This document shows, piece by piece, positions 43,522 to 55,595 of a DNA stretch of 64,000 bases. The translations under genes and the position numbers were made by a program. Origin of the DNA: Corynespora cassiicola (lineage: Eukaryota; Ascomycota; Dothideomycetes; Pleosporales; Corynesporascaceae); contig JAEUWY010000020.1 of assembly GCA_022059125.1 (NCBI GenBank), forward strand, positions 1,364,001 through 1,428,000, given 5' to 3'. The stretch's first letter is position 1, and the number at the start of each line of letters is the position of its first letter. The notes beneath the pieces are model-generated. The model made no database searches. It had not been told where the DNA came from and was given only the letters and a program-made list of their open reading frames with translations.

Positions 43522-45700
43522 ATGTCTTACGTCTTGTACTCCCACCGCGAGGCGCCAGTACGTTCTGTCCTTGTCTACTGCCTGCGCTATGTCTAGACAT
43601 GCATGACTGATCCGCCCAGGTTCTTGCGAAGCTGTGCGAGCTGCTGGTCGATGATCACTATGGCGAGCTAGCTGCGGTGTGTTTCCCCCTACTTCTTCCT
43701 CTTGATCCTGCCCCGGCCCCGCATGCGAAAGCCTGCATATCAATTTTGCTTTGCGAACATGCGCTTTGCGCCGACCACAGCATTTCGCGCCCAGCTATAC
43801 GTTAAGCAGAGCTGACAGATTCTAGCGGGTATTCTCTGTCCTTGCCCGCTTCGGACGCCAACCGCTCTCGGCCGTCTTCCGTGCTTCCTATCTCAACTCG
43901 CGACAAATCAAATATGGCCTGGTCATCCTAATCCAACAGCACCTCGTCTTCCATTCAACCAAACCGAATACCCCAACAACCTACGAGATAGATTGGCGGC
44001 AGGCGTATGGCCTTGTACGCTATGGAAAAATTGTCAAATTCGTTGAGGACCGCTTCGGCAAGCAAGCCGCCGATGTCATGTCGAATCTTCTAAACCTTGG
44101 CCATACTCGCATTGGGGACTTGAAAGAAGCTTATTTTCCGAGTCACACCGACGATAGCGACAGCGAGTCCGACGATGGCCTTGTCAACGGCACGAAAAAG
44201 GAAAAGACGAATGGCACTCCCCACGTCAATGGCACTTCTCGCGCGAACGGCGTCGCAAACGGTATTCCGTCCGAACTGGCCCATGGAATCAACGGCAGTT
44301 ACGACGATGGCTCTCTGCACCATGTTGACGAACTGTACGACGTTATCCATACTCTCATGAAGGAAGGATGGGTCATCAAGCTGGACGAGCTTCAATATCT
44401 CTCTCCAGACGAGTTTGACGACTATGTGCGGCGCGAGTATATGGAGGAGATGGGAGCTCCTTCCTCGGCGGGAGAGAAGAATAGAATGATAGCGACATGC
44501 CAGGCGAAGAAACGCAAATACCGCGATGAATGGTGTACTATTCCAAACTTTTCGACATCCCGGAAACGTTCAGCTCCAGAGTCGGATTATGGCCGGTCGG
44601 CCAAACGTTTGAAGACCAACGGTGTTAATGGGTATATGGAGTCGAATCATACAGGCGAGGCCCGCGATGAGGATGGCCTTGTGATCCGCGTGAATCCGGA
44701 GAAGGTGGCCGTCGCCTTGCGAACCCAGATGCTTGTTAACCTTGTTGAGCAACGTCTGGGCTACACGACCGCCCAAGTATATCGAACAATGTTAACAACC
44801 TTGGAACACAATATTCCAAGGTGCTACGAGGATTGGCCAAATTCCCCGGGCGTTGACGAGCCTCAAGAAGTCGATCCCCAAAGCCTCATCACGGCACGCG
44901 ACGTTGCGAAGAAGCTTGACCGCAATATTGATATTTTTGATGGCCTCGACCCAAATGCCGTTGCGGCCTTACTAAAACCAGGAAATGTTGACCGGAAGAC
45001 CAATCGCTTCATCGAGCCGATCAACCCATTCACACTCAGCCTGGATGAGAAGAGCAAGATCATCGATAAGCACATAACGTTATTATCTGCAGATCCATTT
45101 CACTTCGTCACTTGGCATGCTCGCGCAGGTGGATCACAGTGGCGCATTGAGTTTGATATGATTGCAAGGAGTTTAATTCAGCATGAGATTGAGAACACGG
45201 TGGCTGCTAGGAAGGGCACTATTGGAGTCAAGTTGCTCAGGGCACTGAAAAAGAAGGGAAAGCTAGATGAGCGTCAAGCTTGCAACACTATGATGATGTC
45301 GGCGGCTGATATTCGGGAGGCCATCAACGACTTGACTGTCCAGGGATTTGTACAAACCCAGGAGATTCCCAAGGTCGATAGACGTGAATCGAAGCACTCG
45401 ATCCATCTCATCGGCTATGATCAGCAGCGCGCTCGCGAGAAACTTCTCCATGATACATACAAGGGTATGGTGCGCATTTTGCAGCGCATCAAGTTCGAGC
45501 GAGAGAAAGTGCAGCCCCTATTGAGCAAAGCGGAGCGTTCCGACGTGGTCGGCAACGAAGCCAAGTTTCTGAGTCAAGGCGAGCTGGATCTTTTGAGGAA
45601 GTGGAAGGAGGTTCAAGAGAAGTTGCTTCTCCAGCTCTTTCGCGAAGATGACTTGGTCGCGTCGCTGCGGGACTTGATCGGACCCATTGTGTCACCCTGA
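43522..45700 (+). CDS. RPC82: RNA polymerase III subunit RPC82 (C3)
   Basis: Three exons, 43522-43557, 43620-43676 and 43826-45700, encode 655 residues starting MSYVLYSHREAPVLAKLCEL. The N-terminal winged helices (LVDDHYGELAARVFSVLARFGRQPL, RQIKYGLVILIQQHLVFH) match the RPC82 family, and VGYGKIVKF-like and EDRFGKQAADVMSNLLNLG follow. The central linker has charged, low-complexity VNGTSRANGVANG repeats, and the C-terminal winged helices include ARSLIQHEIENTVAARKGTIGVKLLRALKKKGKLDE and a coiled end. RPC82 is one of three Pol III-specific initiation subunits. Confidence 0.92.
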
Positions 45701-46277
45701 ATCTGCCGGGCCTCTGACGCGTCTCTTTGCGACATTATCTGGCTGGGCGTTTGGTCATGTTATATGGAGCATTATGGGTGGACTGATTTCATAAAAAAGC
45801 ATGGGTTGATACCCCGAGCATGGGTCGGAGTTGTGCTCTCTATACTTTGCATTTTCATGAACACCATTGGTGGTCTTGAGACTGTGATTTTGTGAATTCC
45901 ATACGTTCGACACTGTCTTTTTTTTCCTTGTACAGATGGCGTCTTGGTGATCTTGAGCTGTGTCATAGTGTGAGAAGCCACTATAGTGATGTGGGCAGAC
46001 TTGCTTGAGCATGCATTCCGATGGAACAAGAGGTTCAGCCCAGTCCAGTTGTTCTAGTCTTTTTTTTTTTGCTGGATAGATCTCTTATACCCAGGCAGAA
46101 AGTATTTTTAGGATTGCTTGACACCTGCCAATCTTATTAAGGAGAGTCTTCGCTCCAGCAAATTGTTTGTGAACCTCTAGAACCGCGGTTCGTTTAGTTC
46201 CCAAACCACAACGCCATGGTTCCAACCTCCATGAACGCCAGTTCTCCATCAATACACCATAACCTTGTTTCCCCGCT
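45701..46277. other. Convergent intergenic RPC82/WD40 gene
   Basis: 577 bp of 3' flanks with T runs near 45920 and 46060. No gene seen. Confidence 0.5.
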
Positions 46278-47803
46278 TTACCATCCAAGCTTTGTAAGCT
46301 CGCCTCCAAAAGATACAAGCAGACTCTTTGCGCCATCATCATCCCCTTCATCCACGAACCGGATACATTGCGATTGCGTATGAGTCTTGACTTCCTTGAT
46401 CGTCTTCCCCGTCCAAAGATTTGCGATGCGAATCCCCTGCACCGGCTCCTTCCCAACCCACTGTGACGAAGCGACAATGCCAGCACGAACGTCCACATCG
46501 ACATCGAAAGTCCCGCCAACATCAGAACCGTCATCGAACTTATACAGGGGCAGTGAGAAGCGGTGTTTCTTCCTCTTCATAGATCGGTTGGATTCCGGCA
46601 CGAGTGGCTGCCAGAATGTGTCTTTCTTATCAAGTAATCTCTTGTTCGCCATGCGCAGGTCGTAGAGGCACATTTTCTTATCCATGTCGGCGCACAGGAT
46701 GGTGATGGGATCGATGGCTTTGATCGTGGTCACGGGACCCGGGTGCTTCGCGTATTCTGTGGCGCCACTGGATCGCGTGTCGTGGATGAATATGCTTCCC
46801 GGGCGCGTGCCCAGAGTGAGCATTGTATGGGACATCCAGTCAGAGGAGAGGATGTCACGGCCATGATGGTAGGCCTCTCGCGTGTGCCATGAGCCGTCGG
46901 GGTGGCGGATGTACATGAGGAGTGAGTGGGATGTGGTCACTGCTACGGTTTCCTCCCTGGATTCATGTATGGAAAAGGGCGTGGGGGCAAAGGAGGGTCG
47001 AGGAGTGCTGCCCCAGATGGTGTTGATATTCTTCGGGGTGAATCTAGCAGTCAATCAAGTAAGCACATGTAAAGGCCTTTGACACTCTGGTTTTCAGGCT
47101 GCAGGTGTAGACTGACTGTTGATTGACGTATGGTCCATCTCGTTCGGGATCGCTTAGTGTCACGGTTGGTGGCCGTTCACCACCCTGTGTCGTCGCAACC
47201 AACGCACCAGATGCTGGCAAGTAATGCAAAGAGGATACGATCGATGTAGTTCTGGCGAGTTCGTCGAAAGGTTGGTTGTGATATTTGTTCGAATCATGGT
47301 CGCTGTAACGACGGACAATTCTGTTATCGTCCAGGACAGCGTAGAGGGTTTTTGATTTGGGGTCACGATCGAAGAACTTGATCGATGTTTCACCTGGCTC
47401 TACAATGAGGCTTGACTTTTTGCCAAGTCCCCATGAACACGCATTTGGCCAGACGTTTTGCATGTAGTAGCTTTTACGCTGCGCGCCTAGCTCCACGCTC
47501 AAGCTCTGCGCCAGAATGTTGCCTGCATGCTGCTGCTGGACAGTGTGGAGCCGGATCTTTTTCTTGATCCTATTGGTTACTTCATCTCTTCTGTCGCGTT
47601 TTGTTATGCGCCGGACATTTTCCACGGTGTATTTGGAGCCTGTTGGAGCGGCATGGTTTTTCTCGATTTTGAAGTACTTTCCTTTCTCTTTATCTGCATT
47701 GCCGTGTAAGTAACACGAAACCTTGTCAACGCGATAACAGCCGCGTTGTATCAGTTAGCTTTGCTTTACCAAAATAGTACCCGGGTATCTGCCCGCGGTC
47801 CAT
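46278..47803 (-). CDS. DCAF4/WDR21-like WD40 protein
   Basis: Three exons, 47803-47770, 47693-47117 and 47043-46278, total 1377 nt for 458 residues. The N-terminal box MDRGQIPGYYFDKEKGKYFKI is the hallmark PGYYYDxEKxKYFKI of the WDR21/DCAF4 group. Beta-propeller segments follow (IKFFDRDPKSKTLYAVLDD, SIVSSLHYLPASGALVATTQGG, SWHTREAYHHGRDILSSDWM, GSIFIHDTRSS, ITILCADMDKKMCLYDLR, GIRIANLWTGK). In animals DCAF4 is a candidate substrate receptor for CUL4-DDB1 ubiquitin ligase; the fungal role is inferred. The 34-nt first exon is fixed by the conserved box. Confidence 0.8.
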
Positions 47804-48227
47804 GGTGACGCTGCACTTGGGCGAAAAATCTAAGGCGATTCCAGCACCCCAAATGTCCCGGATGCGGAAATCCAGATGGTTCAACGATGATTAGAATGCG
47901 CCACAAGAGTTGGCGCGGCCGCCTGCACGCTCATAAGGTAGTCGATGACAAGTCATGTGCAACCAGAGAAGATGCTCAGGTGGAGTAGTACTAGGTGTCT
48001 GTGGCCAGCTTCACAGGCGGACGAGGTTGCCGTTTACGCGAGTCAGTCGCGTGGAATAAATTGCTTATCGATAAGCGCGCTATGACGCCACAGCTGCCAC
48101 AGGGTTCTTGACACATCCCGAGGTCATTCTGACAGCGGGCGGTGGATCATCCATCCTTTTGTAGCCATACTGTCCATATATCTTCACACTCCTTCCCTGC
48201 AATCTTCTCAAACTTACAACAAAGCTC
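47804..48227. promoter_or_regulatory. Divergent upstream region with inverted GATA sites
   Basis: 424 bp between the WD40 gene and SelO. It contains the perfect 14-bp palindrome GCTTATCGATAAGC at 48063-48076, two overlapping inverted GATAA sites about 150 bp upstream of the SelO ATG. This could be bound by GATA factors; binding is an inference. Confidence 0.5.
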
Positions 48228-50298
48228 ATGCTACGAACCACTCCTCTGACGAGGCTACCAAACATCTCCAGCATTGCCACAGCCAATATACCGCGATCAA
48301 TCTCCACTAGCTCTTTGCGCCTGTCGCAAACAATGGCGCATCTTGATACAGCTCAGCCAAACGGAGCCGCGAAGGCTGAGCATACTCTCCGGTCTCTTCC
48401 AAAGTCCAACGTCTTCACTCGGAGCCTCCCTGCTGATGCCGCGTTCCCGACTCCATCTGCATCACACTCCGCCCCTCGTGAATCATTAGGACCGCGGCTT
48501 GTGAAGGAAGCTTTGTATACATATGTAAGACCGGAGACAGCGAAGAACCCAGAACTTTTATGTGTTTCTCAGCGTGCTCTCCGTGACTTGGGTTTAAAGG
48601 AGGAGGAAGCGTCCACAGATGAATTTCGAGAGGTCTTTGCAGGAAATCAGATCTTGACCTGGTCAGAATCGGATTCAGACAAGAAACAATCAGAAGATAC
48701 AAATGGAGAATCTGATGGCATTCGAGATCAAGAAGGGATTTATCCCTGGGCACAATGCTACGGTGGATATCAATTTGGCCAATGGGCAGGGCAGTTGGGC
48801 GACGGGCGTGCAATTTCTCTGTTCGAAACAACAAATCCATCTACTGGCACCCGATACGAAGTACAACTCAAGGGAGCAGGCCGTACGCCATACTCACGCT
48901 TTGCAGATGGCAAAGCCGTGCTTCGTTCGTCCATCCGCGAGTTCGTTGTTTCAGAGTACCTAAACGCAATTGGAATACCATCTACAAGAGCACTGGCCCT
49001 CACACTGGACAAAGGTAGCAAGGTTCTGCGAGAGAGTATCGAGCCGGCTGCTATTGTGACCCGCTTCGCTCAAAGCTGGGTCAGACTCGGAACGTTTGAT
49101 CTGCCCCGGATGAGGGGAGACAGAAAGCTGCTCCGGCAGCTCGCAGACTACACTGCAGAGAACATATATGGCGGATGGGATAAGTTACCCTCTAAGTTAC
49201 CAGCCGGAGATATGATGGGCATCTTCGAACAAGTCAATATTGGAACGCCAAAAGACACTGTTGAAGGTGAAGGGTTGGAAGAAGAGAACCGCTACACACG
49301 TCTCTACCGTGCCATTCTGCGTAAGAACGCCCAGACCGTGGCAAACTGGCAGGCGTACGGCTTCATGAACGGAGTTTTGAACACCGACAACACGTCCGTT
49401 TTAGGGCTGTCAATTGACTTCGGCCCATTCGCATTCCTCGACAACTTCGATCCCACCTACACGCCGAACCACGACGACCACATGCTTCGCTACAGCTACC
49501 GGAACCAACCAACAATAATATGGTGGAACTTGGTCCGTCTGGGAGAGGCATTGGGAGAGATGATGGGTGCGGGATCGCTTATTGACACAGAAACCTTTGT
49601 TGAAAAGGGTGTGACAGAGGAACAAGCCGACGAGCTCGTCAAGCGCGCCGAAGGTATCATCGACCGTGCTGGAGAAGAATATAAGGCTGTGTTTTTGGCC
49701 GAATACAAGCGTCTGATGACAGCTCGCCTCGGACTCAAAACCCACAAAGCTGAAGACTTCGATTCGCTGTTTTCTGAGCTCCTCGACTTCCTGGAAGCGC
49801 ACGAGCTGGACTTCCATCACGCTTTCAGGAGACTGTCAGGGGTTAAGCTCGATGAGCTAGAGTCAGAGCAGAGCAGGAAGGATGTTGCCGGTCGTTTCTT
49901 CAAGAGTGGCGAGGCACCGAGGCAGGAAGATGCGAGTAGAGAGAGGATTGCCAAGTGGCTTGAAAAATGGGCTGCTCGCGTCAGGGAAGACTGGGGCGAG
50001 GGCAAAGATGTAGAAAGACAGGCGGCCATGGAGAAGGTCAACCCAAAGGTTTGTCATCTATTGAGATTTTGACCCTTCTATGCTAATTCTTGTGTAGTTT
50101 GTGCCCCGCTCTTGGATTCTTGACGAAGTGATCAACAGAGTCGAGAAGAAGGGGGACCGCGATATTTTGCCTGCAGTCATGAAACTAGCCTTGAACCCCT
50201 TCGAAGAGCATTGGGGCTGGAACGAAGGGGAGGAAGAGAGGTTCTGTGGCGACGTTCCCAAGTACCGTGGCTTATTGCAATGCAGCTGCAGCTCTTGA
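48228..50298 (+). CDS. FMP40: Protein adenylyltransferase SelO (Fmp40, UPF0061)
   Basis: Two exons, 48228-50048 and 50098-50298, total 2022 nt for 673 residues. The first ~35 residues (MLRTTPLTRLPNISSIATAN..) look like a mitochondrial presequence; a second ATG at residue 36 (MAHLD) could give a shorter form. The SelO pseudokinase fold is clear: GGYQFGQWAGQLGDGRAISL, QLKGAGRTPYSRFADGKAVLRSSIREFVVSEYL, QAYGFMNGVLNTDNTS and the DFG-like LSIDFGPFAFLDNFDP. The tail ends CSCSS, i.e. Cys where animal and bacterial selenoprotein forms carry Sec. SelO transfers AMP to Ser/Thr/Tyr of mitochondrial proteins and links to redox control. Confidence 0.93.
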
Positions 50299-50845
50299 GG
50301 GTCGCACTAGCAGCTAGCTGGAGATGTTGTTAGGATAATATGATGGTACATAATATGCTGTAAAGCAACTACAATGACAGTCTGGTGGCCCTTCGCATTT
50401 GGTCCAAGGTGCCAGATCAATGCGACGCACGATTTGGGTACTTTACCCAGGTAACTTTATCTACCTTCGTGTATCGAGAACTCTAAAATTTGGGTCGCAT
50501 GCAAGAGAATATACTTCTAATATGTAAAAAGAAAATGCTTCTGTACATTCGCGTGGGATGTCTACTTCAAGGCGTGCTATCCAGATAGACTAGCCCTCAC
50601 TAGCACGTGCAATGACTCGCTTCGGCACGTGTCCGGCCCTTTGCCGTGCCGAGGCCTATCGCTGGTGTTGGAACCGTTGCTCTCCACTACGGCTCCGCAT
50701 CTGATGTCGCCATGCACGACGATTGCACTTGCCATCACGCAATCCCCTCCAAAATCCCCATTATTACATTCCTGAAGCTCGCTGTTTTTGCGGCGCTGTT
50801 AGATGAACTGCGCGCCTGTGGTGGGGCGCGCGGCAGACGCTTGTA
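50299..50845. promoter_or_regulatory. Intergenic upstream of ATG37-like gene
   Basis: 547 bp with repeated GCACGTG-type words around 50600-50635 (CACGTG at about 50603 and again near 50629). The CACGTG E-box could matter for lipid genes, but this is speculative. No gene. Confidence 0.4.
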
Positions 50846-52129
50846 ATGTCAGATTCCGTAGGTATGTAGCCACCCAAGTCCCTGGGAGCTGAAGATAAAG
50901 CCACAAAGAAGCTAGTACTGACATGAAGACCCAACAGACAGAGTATTTAGCCATGCTCTCAACACTGTCAATAAGATCCGCACTGGATCGCAGAAACCGC
51001 CCTCCGCGACGCGATTGAAGTTGTACGGGTTGTACAAACAAGCCATGGGTACATCCGAATTACCCGTCCTTCGAATTCTGAGCACAACGTCTGACACGGC
51101 ATAGAGGGCGATGTTGATGGCATTATGGAGCGACCAGAGGGGGATACCGAGGAAGCGCATCGTGCGCGTGAGAAATGGTATGTGATAGTGGGCACGCGAC
51201 ACTGCTCATGCTTTGGCCATGGTTACTGATATGGGCCCAGGGATGCTTGGAAACAGCAGAATGGCCTCTCGCGCACCGAAGCGAAGCGGCGGTATATCAC
51301 GACTCTGATCGATACCATGCACAAGTATGCTTCGCCGTCACCAGACTCCCGCGAACTCGTCGCCGAGCTCGAGTTTGTGTGGGATCAAGTCAAGTCCAAT
51401 GTACCATCGTCGTCATCATCCTCGCCACTTCAGACCCTCGGGTCGCTAGGCCTACACATACCACCAAACTACCCACAACTCGGCCAGGGGAGGGGCAAAG
51501 CCAGGGTCGAAGATGGTGACCACGAGAAGCCGCTTCAGATCCGTAGTCCGATGTCGCAGAGCGAGGAGGAGCTAGAAGACGAAGAGGCCGAAATCGAGGC
51601 TGAAGAGTTCGTGGACGCGCCGGATTCGCAGTACAACCCGAACTCGGAAGACGTGGCCGTGCAGGCCGATCTCGCACCCCAGGAGCCCGTGCCGTATACT
51701 GCGCCAGACGCCAAGCCTGCGCCCAAGTCGAAAGCGCTGATACCGCGGCCTACGCCGTCGCCGCCGCAAAAGGACAGCGCTGAGGAGCAGAAGTGGAAGA
51801 AGAGGGTCGAGCAGGCGCTCGTCAAGATGACAGCCGAAGTGGCCGCGCTGCGGGAACAGCTCGAGTCGAGGCGACTTTTTAGTCATTCGAAGAAGTTCAT
51901 TTTCTTCAGGACTATCTGGAGATTTATCTGGGGTACACTGAAACATGTTGCTCTTGATGCTCTGATTCTGGGCATCATAATATTGTGGCTGCGGAGAAAG
52001 AAGGATCAGAGGCTCGAAGGCGCTATCAAGGTGCTACTCGGGGATACCGTTGCCCAAGTACAAAAGGTCAGCGGCACGCAATTAAGCAAAGTAAAGTTGC
52101 CTGTATTGAGTGGCGGGAAAAAGAGCTGA
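50846..52129 (+). CDS. ATG37: Acyl-CoA-binding membrane protein, ATG37-like
   Basis: Four exons, 50846-50861 (only 16 coding nt), 50938-51048, 51105-51177 and 51241-52129, total 1089 nt for 362 residues. The N-terminal acyl-CoA-binding domain is clear: DRVFSHALNTVNKIRTGSQK, ATRLKLYGLYKQAMEGDVDG, REKWDAWKQQNGLSRTEAKRRYI. A long acidic disordered linker (SEEELEDEEAEIEAEEF), a coiled-coil KRVEQALVKMTAEVAALREQL and a C-terminal helix HVALDALILGIIILWL followed by basic residues complete it. In yeast Atg37 is a peroxisomal acyl-CoA-binding protein needed for pexophagy. Frames on the opposite strand here are antisense shadows. Confidence 0.88.
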
Positions 52130-52592
52130 TGGTTTTGAGCATGCATACATATGCTATGAGTTATGATTGGTGAAAGTATGGAAGTGTACGATTTTGTTTA
52201 TAGATGGTCAGGTCTGGACATTAATCTTGAACATATTGCCTTGGTTGCGCTACCTGGAACCAGCAGAGTTTTCCGCCTACTGATGACCTATCTGTTGTTG
52301 ATTTCGTACTCCAATCTCACTCTTTCTACCAGTGCTCATGTTTCGGGTCCCCTGACTCTCCAGAGTCTCCGAGCTTCATCTCTCTGCAAACTTCCTGTTT
52401 GGCTGTGCTTTGAATCGGCGCTCATATGTAGGTTTTTCGTGGTAAGCTAAAAGATGTTCACGTGCACTATGAACACCGCACAGATATGGAACGGCAGCAT
52501 GAGAAAAGGAACAATGTAGACATATCATTTCGAAGGCCTCTAACCTAAATACTGAACACTGGATCAATACTAGATAGGGAATGTCACAAGGC
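52130..52592. other. Convergent intergenic ATG37/monooxygenase
   Basis: 463 bp of 3' flanks. No gene seen. It marks the change from the housekeeping block to the accessory block. Confidence 0.45.
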
Positions 52593-54631
52593 CTAAGCTA
52601 GGATGTCTAGATCCTCAAGCGCCTTTCCAGACTCTCGCCACCCTTCAATTCTAGACGCATAGTTTTGGCTTCCCAGACCCCATGGTGCTTTCCTTGCAGC
52701 CTTGATCATTTCCTTTGGGTCTATTTCACCGGGTTCCTTTTTGGTGCCGATCGTACCATAGTTGTTGTAATAGCCCGGTGTACATGTAGGAAAAGCAACA
52801 AACCAGGTTGAGAGCTGTGCAGTTTCCATAGACCATCTTTCTTCAGCCTGTTCAGTTGGCTCGACCGAAAACTGTTCTTTTCCTGCAGTCTCGCGGGCAG
52901 ACTTGATGATGTAGGCAGTGTGAGTTGCAGCAATATCGAGAACGTAGGAAACGTTGCCTATTAACCAAGTCAGTATGTGAAAAACCGATGTACGAAATGA
53001 GACCCACAAGCTGCTCCAGACTGAGAAGACGAATTGAAGAAGAGGTTGGGGAAATCTCGAGTGGCTACTCCGTGCAGTGTGGCCGGACCCCGCTCTATCC
53101 ATTTCTGAGGCATCGTGAGGCCGTTGCGCCCAACTACTTCAACGTCACTTGAGTCAGCGGGGCAGCCAGTCCCTTTGGAAACGGCTAGACCGTATCCCGT
53201 GCTGAATATCATGAGGTCAACTGGGTACTCCACCCCATTGACAGTGACACCCCTCTCGGTTGCGCTCTCGATTCCTTCAGGGGCAGTTTGGACGAGCTGA
53301 ACGTTTGGCTTGTTGAACGACTGTAAGTATTCATCATGAAAAGTAGGGCGCTTGCAATACGTCGGGTACCTGTACATTTTTCCGCTTTGTTAGTGTCCAG
53401 CTCTCCGCAGCAAAATGCAATAGACTTACCAAAATTTCAGATTCTCGGCAGCTTCCTTGTCCTCGACTATCTCTTCCACTCTCTTCCTGAGGGTCTGGGC
53501 CCATGGTAAATCTAAGGCTTCCAACTCGGCAAGGTGTGACTGCATATCCTGAGGTGGAATGGCTCCTTTGCGTGAAGATCCAATAACAGCACTGAAGGCT
53601 GGCAGCTTGCACCACCCATCCTGAACTAGGTTTTCCTCCAAGGGTTCTCCCCTGGTAAAAGAATTGAAATTCTCTTGCCTCTTTCGCTGCCACCCCTTCT
53701 CTGCGGAAATCTTTTTGAACTCGGCGGGGTCTGTGTCTCGCTGGCCTCTCTCAGCGCAGGATGACGGAGTCCGCTGGAACACGTAGAGGTGCTTGGCAAA
53801 CTCTGCAAGCCGAGGAACAGCTTGAACAGCGGTGGCGCCCGTACCGAGAATGCCAACCCGAAGACCCTTCAGTTTATCGAGTTGTGGGCTCTCAGGGCTG
53901 CCTCCAGTAATGTCGTATCTCCAGCGAGCAGTATGAAAATGAGGCGTTTTCATCAACTCGAGACCAGGGATTTTGGGGATATAGGGAGTTTTGAAGATGC
54001 CACCGGTCAGGAAAACAAATCGTGCGGTCACGTGCAAGTCTCGGAATCCATACTGGGGCCCCCGATACTCGGAGATGTGGACCTTCCAAACTTTGGCCTT
54101 GTCGTCCCAGGTTTGCTTGACGATGCGGGAACGGAAAAGTGCGTTCTTGCTTAGGTCATAATGAGATGCAATCTTTTCGGCATACTGGCGCAGCTCTGAT
54201 CCATAGGCATAGCGATTCTTTGGCATATATCCAGTCTCCTCGAGAAGCGGCATGTAACTGTAACTCTCAACATCGCACATGAGGCCTGGGTATCGGTTCC
54301 AGTACCATGTCCCGCCAAAGCCGCCAGCAGTGTCTACCATACGAATATTCTTTGCTGGTACACCGCTGTCAATAAGTCTTGCAGCGAAGATTAGTCCGCC
54401 GTATCCAGCGCCTAGCGTGAGATATCCATATGATCCTCCGTCTTGGATTGGTGATTCTTCAGAGTTGAGCGCAACATGGTCGACCCAGGGATCTTCTGCC
54501 AGATGGTGGTATTGCTCGGAATTGATGAGGTCGATGAACTGCTGCCCGCCATCTTTGCGAATTCGTTTCTGTTTTTCCTCCTCATACTTCAACTTAATCT
54601 CCGGATCCACTGTCAAGGTATCCGCTGTCAT
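52593..54631 (-). CDS. FAD/NADPH monooxygenase, Baeyer-Villiger type
   Basis: Three exons, 54631-53430, 53369-53008 and 52957-52593, total 1929 nt for 642 residues. The FAD-binding motif GAGYGG is at residues 74-79, followed by the BVMO-typical GGFGGTWYWNRYPG and CDVESYSY. The BVMO-fingerprint region reads HFHTARWRYDIT, a variant of FxGxxxHxxxW. The NADPH Rossmann motif GILGTGATAVQ and IFSTGYGLA follow. An extended N-terminus of ~65 residues is characteristic of the ketone/steroid subgroup. It would insert oxygen into ketones to give esters or lactones, so its neighbours, a cyclase-type hydrolase and an SDR, suit a ring-opening pathway. Divergent to the cyclase gene at 55596. Confidence 0.88.
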
Positions 54632-55595
54632 GATTGAGATTTTGGTGTGTTTCTGGTGCAACAGTGAGGTTGTACTTCAAAGAGATATTGATTTAGTGCC
54701 TTCTAAGATGTGGATCGAGTTATCGCTTGCGATTGATGTGTACAAACGACGAGTTGCTTCTGAAGGATAGGCCCTTCCATATATGCATCGTGGCACCTAT
54801 GCACGACATATCGCCAGGTAATGTAATTGGCGGGACCTCAGCCTGTCCCAACCTTTGGCAAATGCATGAAAAGTGGGTATCCAGCGTATAGTAGCCACGT
54901 TAGCCACGGCATCCACGGCCAACTTCTTCCTTGCTCCATGCCTGAGGATTCCGAAAAGTGGGATCGAAATTGATTAAGGTTTCCGCGTTATCATCTCTTA
55001 ATCACTTCCAGAAGAATTGCTCGTGCCAATATTTAGAACCTTCGAGACATCGGCCGGTGGGCCTGCTGAAAAGGCTCTTGGAATGTTGGCACATGAGCCT
55101 CTAATGGTTCGTCCGATTTGTTCACGTCGCACCCTTGCAAGCTCTAGTTATCTTGCGAGGCGGACTCGACACCCAAAAACTAAATGTCGATCGCCCGAGA
55201 ATGTTACTTGAATTGGTATAATGGAGCCATGGCCAACGAGTTCTCCAAGTGTTGCAGTGCGGGGTACACTATCCCGCTAGCAGTCTGATGTTTCTTGGCC
55301 CTCCCTTTTGTGATTTGACGTGCCTTGAAGCGAACGGGCCTTGAAAACAAAGCCTCGGGAATGGATCCACCCTGTCACGGTCCTACTGCATTGCCAAGAG
55401 TAATGCAAACTCTTTACCAAGATCAAAATCGCTCGCCGGATCGGAAGTTCGACCAGCCGTGGAAGCCTAATGACGCTCGAGCCTGGGTATTGGAGTTGAG
55501 AATCTTGCTCTGGAACAAAAGGGGTGCAAAGGCCCCGAAGTCTTCATGTATCCTTCTGTATTTTACAACCACCAATTATATTATCAATATCCATT
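54632..55595. promoter_or_regulatory. Shared upstream region of monooxygenase and cyclase
   Basis: 964 bp between divergent genes of the block. It contains the direct repeat TAGCCACG at 54892-54899 and again at 54901-54908, and a CGGCCGG core near 55051. A pathway regulator could bind here; this is an inference. Confidence 0.45.

Noticed and set aside
50799..51202. Minus-strand frames that look like a small membrane protein
   Set aside because: Antisense to the ATG37-like acyl-CoA-binding exons, whose splice joins and domain are convincing.
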